Part shown: positions 59,863-64,000 of the stretch, in pieces
Position numbering within the stretch: the stretch's first letter is position 1
How the letters are laid out: every line of letters begins with the position of its first letter
Assembly (NCBI GenBank): GCA_028641055.1
Contig: CM054059.1
Location: 47,132,477 to 47,196,476, forward strand
Origin: Alopecurus myosuroides
Taxonomy: Eukaryota > Streptophyta > Magnoliopsida > Poales > Poaceae
Direction: 5' to 3'
DNA: 64,000 bases
Made by a program: the position numbers and the translations under genes
Notes under the pieces: generated by a model
Told to the model about the DNA's origin: nothing
Seen by the model: the letters and a program-made list of their open reading frames with translations, nothing else
Databases searched by the model: none

Positions 59863-60400
59863 GTCGAGGGAGAGAGGGGAGAGAGCGAGGTCGGGATCTA
59901 GGTTTTCTCCTTTCGCGCGCGGCCAATCCGACGAGGACACATGGCATGTCCAGGAGCAACGCGCGCGAGGGAAGCGCAGCGTGGACGATCGGCAGAGACA
60001 AACTACCCTCCCATCCTTTATAGAAGTAATGATCACCACGTATAATTACGTGCCCGTTCAAATTCACCCGTGTGGCAGCAAAGATTTAGAGATTTTTCAA
60101 AGTCAATTCAGTTTCAGGACGTGCACACTGATTGAGAAGGGAATAACTCAAACCCACAACTTTTGAAGCGAGGTTCTGAACTTATAGCCCAAAACTCTCA
60201 ATTCAAAGTGTGTTTTCGGATTTTAGATGTCTAAGATTCCACTCCAGTGTTTGACCGGCTTCACCGACAACGCCTTCTCTGTAGCGAGGTTATGGACTTA
60301 TAGCCCGAAACTCCCAATTCGGGCGAACCAGAGGGAATCTTGTAAAGAGTTGGATAGAAATATGTTGCACTTTTTAGGGCCTACCCTAACACAAGAAAGT
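59863..60400. other. Intergenic
   Basis: No gene. A partly repeated segment (AGCGAGGTT..ACTTATAGCCC.AAACTC) occurs near 60168 and 60282. Confidence 0.6.
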
Positions 60401-60403
60401 TAA

Positions 60404-62153
60404 GAGCATCTCCACTCGTTCGGCCTCCCCATGACGTTTTTTCGGGCGAAAGTATCGCCGCTTGGGGGCGAGCCGGCGTAAAATTCGGCCTGCGGCGCGA
60501 TGCCTCCCAGTTGTTGCGCCAAAACTGCCCGGCGGACTATGACAATTTACGGCCAAATTTGGCGAAATTTCTAAAAAAACATCCAAATTAGCTTAATTTC
60601 ATTCATAAAAGGCCGAATGACAATTCGTTACAAAATGTGAATTTAAAAACTAACTTAAAACTAAAACTATATGCTAGAGGCTACGAAAGATCGCTTCTTC
60701 GATGTTGCCGCCGTCGCCATCCTCGGTGTCGTTGGGCGGCTCGTCCTTTGGGATGTGGCTGGAGCCCTGTCCTAGGTCGCCGGAGCGAAAGCGCTTCCTC
60801 GCCGGTGGCTCGTCGTCATCGCTGTCGTCGAGGAAGGCGATGCCGTCCTCGTCACGGCCGCGGCGGCGAGCTTCGAACGCCTCCAGGGCGGCCTTTTGGC
60901 GTGCAATCTCGGCGGCGATGCTCTGCTCCCTGTACCAGGCGAGGCCGGCCTCGAGGTCAGCAGACATGGCGCCATGCATCTGCGGAGAGGTAACTGCCCC
61001 TCCTTCTTCACGGCGCCCAGGGACTCTGTCTTGACGCGCGGCCTGCCGTTGGTGATGCCCACCTGGCACGCCTACGGCGGGGGGGGGGGAGGGGGGCTGC
61101 ACCTTTCCGTCTTCACCCTGACAGGCGATGGAGCGGCACGCCGATGAAGACGAAGCTGAGGCCGACATCCTCAGCGTGGGCCTAGGCGTGGAGGAGCGGC
61201 GCCGTGGAAGAGGGGCGGCGGGGACTTCGGGCCAGTCCAGAGGCGGGTTATTTCCCGCCTCAATGTGGGCGAGAACGGCGGCGAGCGTACGCCCTTGGTC
61301 GCTCCACCACCGTGTCCTCCCCGCCGAGTTCTTGTTCGCCGGCGCCAGGTGCGGCCCGTCGTAGTCGGCAAGTTGCTCCTCGCGGTGGTCGTGGAAGAAC
61401 GCGTGCCACCACGGGAGGTTGAGGCACTGCCTCCCTGGTTCCGCCTGCTGCGCCGGCGTCATGTCAGCGAGGGCTTCGTCAATCGCCGCCAACAACTTGC
61501 CCGGAGTCGGCACAGGTGGCACAGGATATCCTGCCGTGCTGATCCTCCACCTGTCGCCGACGCGGGTGTTAGAGGGGACAGGGTACCCCTCCATGTAGAG
61601 TAGGTGGAGTTCGTCCTCCGACAGCCAGCGGCGGCTGAAGCCATTGGCCGCAGCACCGTCTCCAGGAAACCTCTCGGCCATCTTTCTCCGGCGAGAAGCT
61701 TGGTTGCAATGGAGACAGGAATGCGAGAGGAGACGGAGAAGGCGAGAAGAAGAGTGTGGACGGCGAGGCGTGGCTGTGGGCTTTTTAAAGGCGGCGAAGG
61801 GATGTGAGAGAAGGCGTGGCGGCGTCGTTACTCACCTCAGGGAAGTGACCGGCGGCCGCCATTACACCGGGATGGGAAACGAGGCGACACGATCTCCCAC
61901 TACAGCCGGGTCCCACCAAAGGGAAAAAAATGCCGATGGCGTTTTCCCTCTTATTTTTTACTTCCGCTCGGTGCCCCCAGCTGCCCCCAGTGTGCTAGGT
62001 CCGGCTTGGGATCGCCGACTCTATTTTCGGCCAAATTCGGCGTTTTTTGGGCTGCTGGGGGCGAGTGGGGGATTTTCCGTTCGCCGGCGAGCCAGAAGGC
62101 CGAAAAAGCGGCCTGGGGGAGGGGGCGCCTTGGGGAGGTGAATGGAGATGCTC
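60404..62153 (-). mobile_element. PIF/Harbinger-type element carrying an acidic-protein ORF, no transposase
   Basis: 1750 bp. Ends GAGCATCTCCA..TGGAGATGCTC, with TAA duplications at 60401-60403 and 62154-62156. Its first 22 bases match those of the element at 46426 except at two positions. The interior is GC-rich with one main minus-strand frame and no transposase. Confidence 0.82.
60674..61681 (-). CDS. Transposon-borne hypothetical protein, probably frameshifted inside
   Basis: 335 codons from ATG 61681 (MAERFPGDG) to 60674. The N-terminal half is tryptophan-rich and hydrophilic (SRRWLSEDELHLLYMEGYP, LPWWHAFFHDHREEQLADYD). The C-terminal half has a charged helix (AEIARQKAALEAFEARRRG) and an acidic tail (DDSDDDE). 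Between about 61140 and 61000 the reading frame loses its character, while the next frame shows GITNGRPRVKTESLGAVKKE, so two compensating indels around a C-run probably scramble this stretch. I do not know the function. I recall similar unnamed proteins as abundant in Triticeae annotations. It is the only gene of its transposon, with its start 473 bases from the right terminus. Confidence 0.6.
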   Translation of the reverse strand: MAERFPGDGAAANGFSRRWLSEDELHLLYMEGYPVPSNTRVGDRWRISTAGYPVPPVPTPGKLLAAIDEALADMTPAQQAEPGRQCLNLPWWHAFFHDHREEQLADYDGPHLAPANKNSAGRTRWWSDQGRTLAAVLAHIEAGNNPPLDWPEVPAAPLPRRRSSTPRPTLRMSASASSSSACRSIACQGEDGKVQPPSPPPAVGVPGGHHQRQAARQDRVPGRREEGGAVTSPQMHGAMSADLEAGLAWYREQSIAAEIARQKAALEAFEARRRGRDEDGIAFLDDSDDDEPPARKRFRSGDLGQGSSHIPKDEPPNDTEDGDGGNIEEAIFRSL

Positions 62154-62156
62154 TAA

Positions 62157-63044
62157 TAGTTCCAATTGTCTACCCTCTTCTGCTCCGGTATAGGGGTAGA
62201 CGGTAAGTTTGACTTTTCTCCAGCGGGACTTGGGTTTCGCCGGAGAGGGGCTTCGGTGCGTGTTTATGTCTTGTTACCATTTCCTTCTAATCGGTGATGA
62301 CCATCTAATCTTTCATGAATGTAGTGCCTCTACCTCGGGTTCCAATACATCGCCCATGTCCCGGACAGCCGAAGGAGCACTAGGAGCAACAAGCACTACT
62401 TCGCCGCCTTTAGGAGCCTAGTGGTCAGTTAGCTCTAAACCTCGTAACTTTCGCTTCAGTACCGTCAAAAACTTACTTTTATATCCCACTTAGATCACCA
62501 ATCCATGTCATTTGTGATCCCAAGATGGAGTAATTCTCACTTAGATCAATACTTCCAATTTGCTACTCCTCAGATTGAATGAATTTCTAGGTTCGCTTGA
62601 ACAAAGGTAGAAGAAACTTAGCGTCATCAAACTATGTGCAATATGGTCATATATGTCAAGTACTTGTTATTTTCTCATGCTTGAATTCCAATATTTCAAT
62701 TCTCACGTCTTTGTGTATTTTTTCATGTTTTAGATGGATTAAAGGTAGGAGCAGATAGTATGGATGGAATCGATGGCACGATGATTGTGGTTTCTCTTTT
62801 ATTGTGCTACATTGATGTAATCGGATTTGTTTTTTATGTTGTGCTACATATTAATGTAGTCGTGTACCTTTTATGATGTTTTGGATGATATTTCTATAGC
62901 TTATATATGTGTTGTGGCGATGAATATATCTATACATGTATTCCGCAATCTTTAGGAAAGAAATAAACAAGAAAAAAATATTCGCTCTTTTCTGTGTGCA
63001 AACACTCGGCAAATAAATACAATACTCGTTCTGGTGTGTTTGCA
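62157..63044. other. Intergenic
   Basis: No gene recognised. AT-rich from 62450 onward. Confidence 0.6.
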
Positions 63045-63550
63045 CACTACAAAGAGGCCACATGGCGCCCACCTATACAATCTGGCATTTCTGGCAACCC
63101 TTTGCCGTCAGAAATGCCATCTTTTGGTCACCCTTGCCATGTGGCACAAGAAAAAGAGCGACGCGGTGGATCCATGCTGTTAGCACGCTGCACACGACAA
63201 AAAGGAAGACTCTTTGACATGTGCTAGCGCGAGGAAACATGCTGACAACAAAGACCCACTGCATTGATCTTTGCTGGGTCCTGTCACATGGCGAAGATGC
63301 AACGTTTGCCGTGGGTCAGCACACGTTAAAGATCAACACGATGGGGTCCACCGGCCATTACCTTCCGCCATTGTTGCCAAGTGTTGGTGGGTCCCCTCCG
63401 AGGTTTTTGCCGTGTGCCCCGATATTTGGAACACGACAAAGAGCACGTTAGCGTGCACATTTTTGCCGTGTGCGGCAATTGACAAAGAATTTGACTTGTG
63501 TTTTCTGCGCTTCCCCGTGGCACACGGTATTGAGGTGCGCTCCTGTAGTG
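63045..63550. mobile_element. Non-autonomous CACTA-like element
   Basis: Begins CACTACAAAGAGGCC (63045) and ends CTCCTGTAGTG (63550). Between them are several TTTGCCGTGTG/TTTGCCGT and ACGACAAAGA motifs in both orientations, typical of CACTA subterminal repeats. About 506 bp, no transposase. The 3-bp flanks (GCA, GTT) do not match, so the left end is tentative. Confidence 0.55.
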
Positions 63551-64000
63551 GTTGAAGATTAAGATCTTTACCTAGAAGCTTGCTCATGTCTGTCTCACAC
63601 CATTGACCAAATTCACAAGCATTATGGACCATGGGATGGTAGTTCCACCATCAGTAGTGGTCTCGAAGATGAATTTTCGTGTTGGTTTCTCGAGCATATT
63701 TGTCCGTGACTTTAATAATGTAATGTCCTACACATGGTGCTCTAATTTTGTAAAAAATAGTATTTCCTATTTTCCCCTGTATTTTACGGTAGATTTATGG
63801 GAAACACTATGCTTTAGCCGTAGGATGGAACGATCGCATCCTCCGCTTTCTCTATGTGTCACCCGTCCCGAGCGAGAGGGACAAAGTTTTGTGGGTCTCA
63901 GCACCTATCCTTATCACGTCAGACTCCTCCCACCTAATCATGTCGTCTTCCTCCCAACTGAAAGAACATAGTTCCTCAATCCTATTTTGAGTGTTTCATT
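63551..64000. other. Window end, unassigned
   Basis: No firm gene. On minus, a short open stretch just outside the CACTA-like end (HNACEFGQWCETDMSKLLG, about 63625-63570) looks protein-like but could not be assigned. Confidence 0.35.

Noticed and set aside
1..64000. tRNA, rRNA genes or CRISPR arrays
   Set aside because: No cloverleaf with A/B boxes, no rRNA-like blocks and no regularly spaced short repeats were seen. The tandem units found are retroelement or intergenic duplications.

Overview
The window looks like a piece of a large, repeat-rich grass genome, most likely a Triticeae species (wheat, Aegilops or barley type). The reasons are nested Ty1-copia elements resembling the BARE/Angela group, Stowaway MITEs with CTCCCTCCGT ends, Tourist/PIF-Harbinger elements with TAA/TTA target duplications, CACTA-like repeats, an intron-sized LINE, and one multi-exon plant gene. 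There is no bacterial-type architecture.

1-27.1 kb is a stack of copia retrotransposons. An outer + strand copia (RT piece 1-277, RNase H 8649-9210, 3' LTR from 9222) is split by a minus-strand element at 278-8643 (target duplication CCTAC) whose LTRs are nearly identical but whose interior is dead. A second + strand copia (LTR about 9455-9715, leader, gag, protease, integrase, part of RT to about 23838) is split inside gag by a minus-strand Angela/BARE-like copia at 11613-20057 (target duplication TCCAG). That copy keeps one reading frame with only five nonsense codons. The second copia ends abruptly against a minus-strand copia that retains only gag, PBS and 5' LTR (about 23910-26697), followed by a short LTR at 26918-27066.

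27.1-32.6 kb holds a decayed Mutator-like transposase on the minus strand, facing a broken two-exon + strand gene of unknown function, and then a short GC-rich host-like coding fragment. 32.67-45.84 kb is the only gene in the window that looks intact. It is a ten-exon minus-strand gene for a 421-residue ankyrin-repeat/TPR protein, with canonical splice sites and a continuous frame. Its sixth intron carries a 6.4 kb LINE, and its fourth intron carries a Stowaway MITE, a Tourist MITE and a 19-G tract.

45.9-64 kb is intergenic and TE-rich. Two elements, 46426-48929 and 60404-62153, share almost the same terminal inverted repeat and TTA/TAA target duplications. Neither shows a transposase, and each carries a different protein-coding cargo on the minus strand (a Myb/SANT-like plus NAM-associated-like protein, and an unrelated acidic protein). 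Between them are AT-rich sequence, exon remnants resembling a protein kinase and a cysteine-synthase-like enzyme on one strand, a GC-rich element at 58454-59859 with a Stowaway inside, and a non-autonomous CACTA-like element near 63.0-63.55 kb.

Coordinates of exons, LTRs and target duplications were read from the sequence by eye. Family names come from remembered family features and were not checked by database search.
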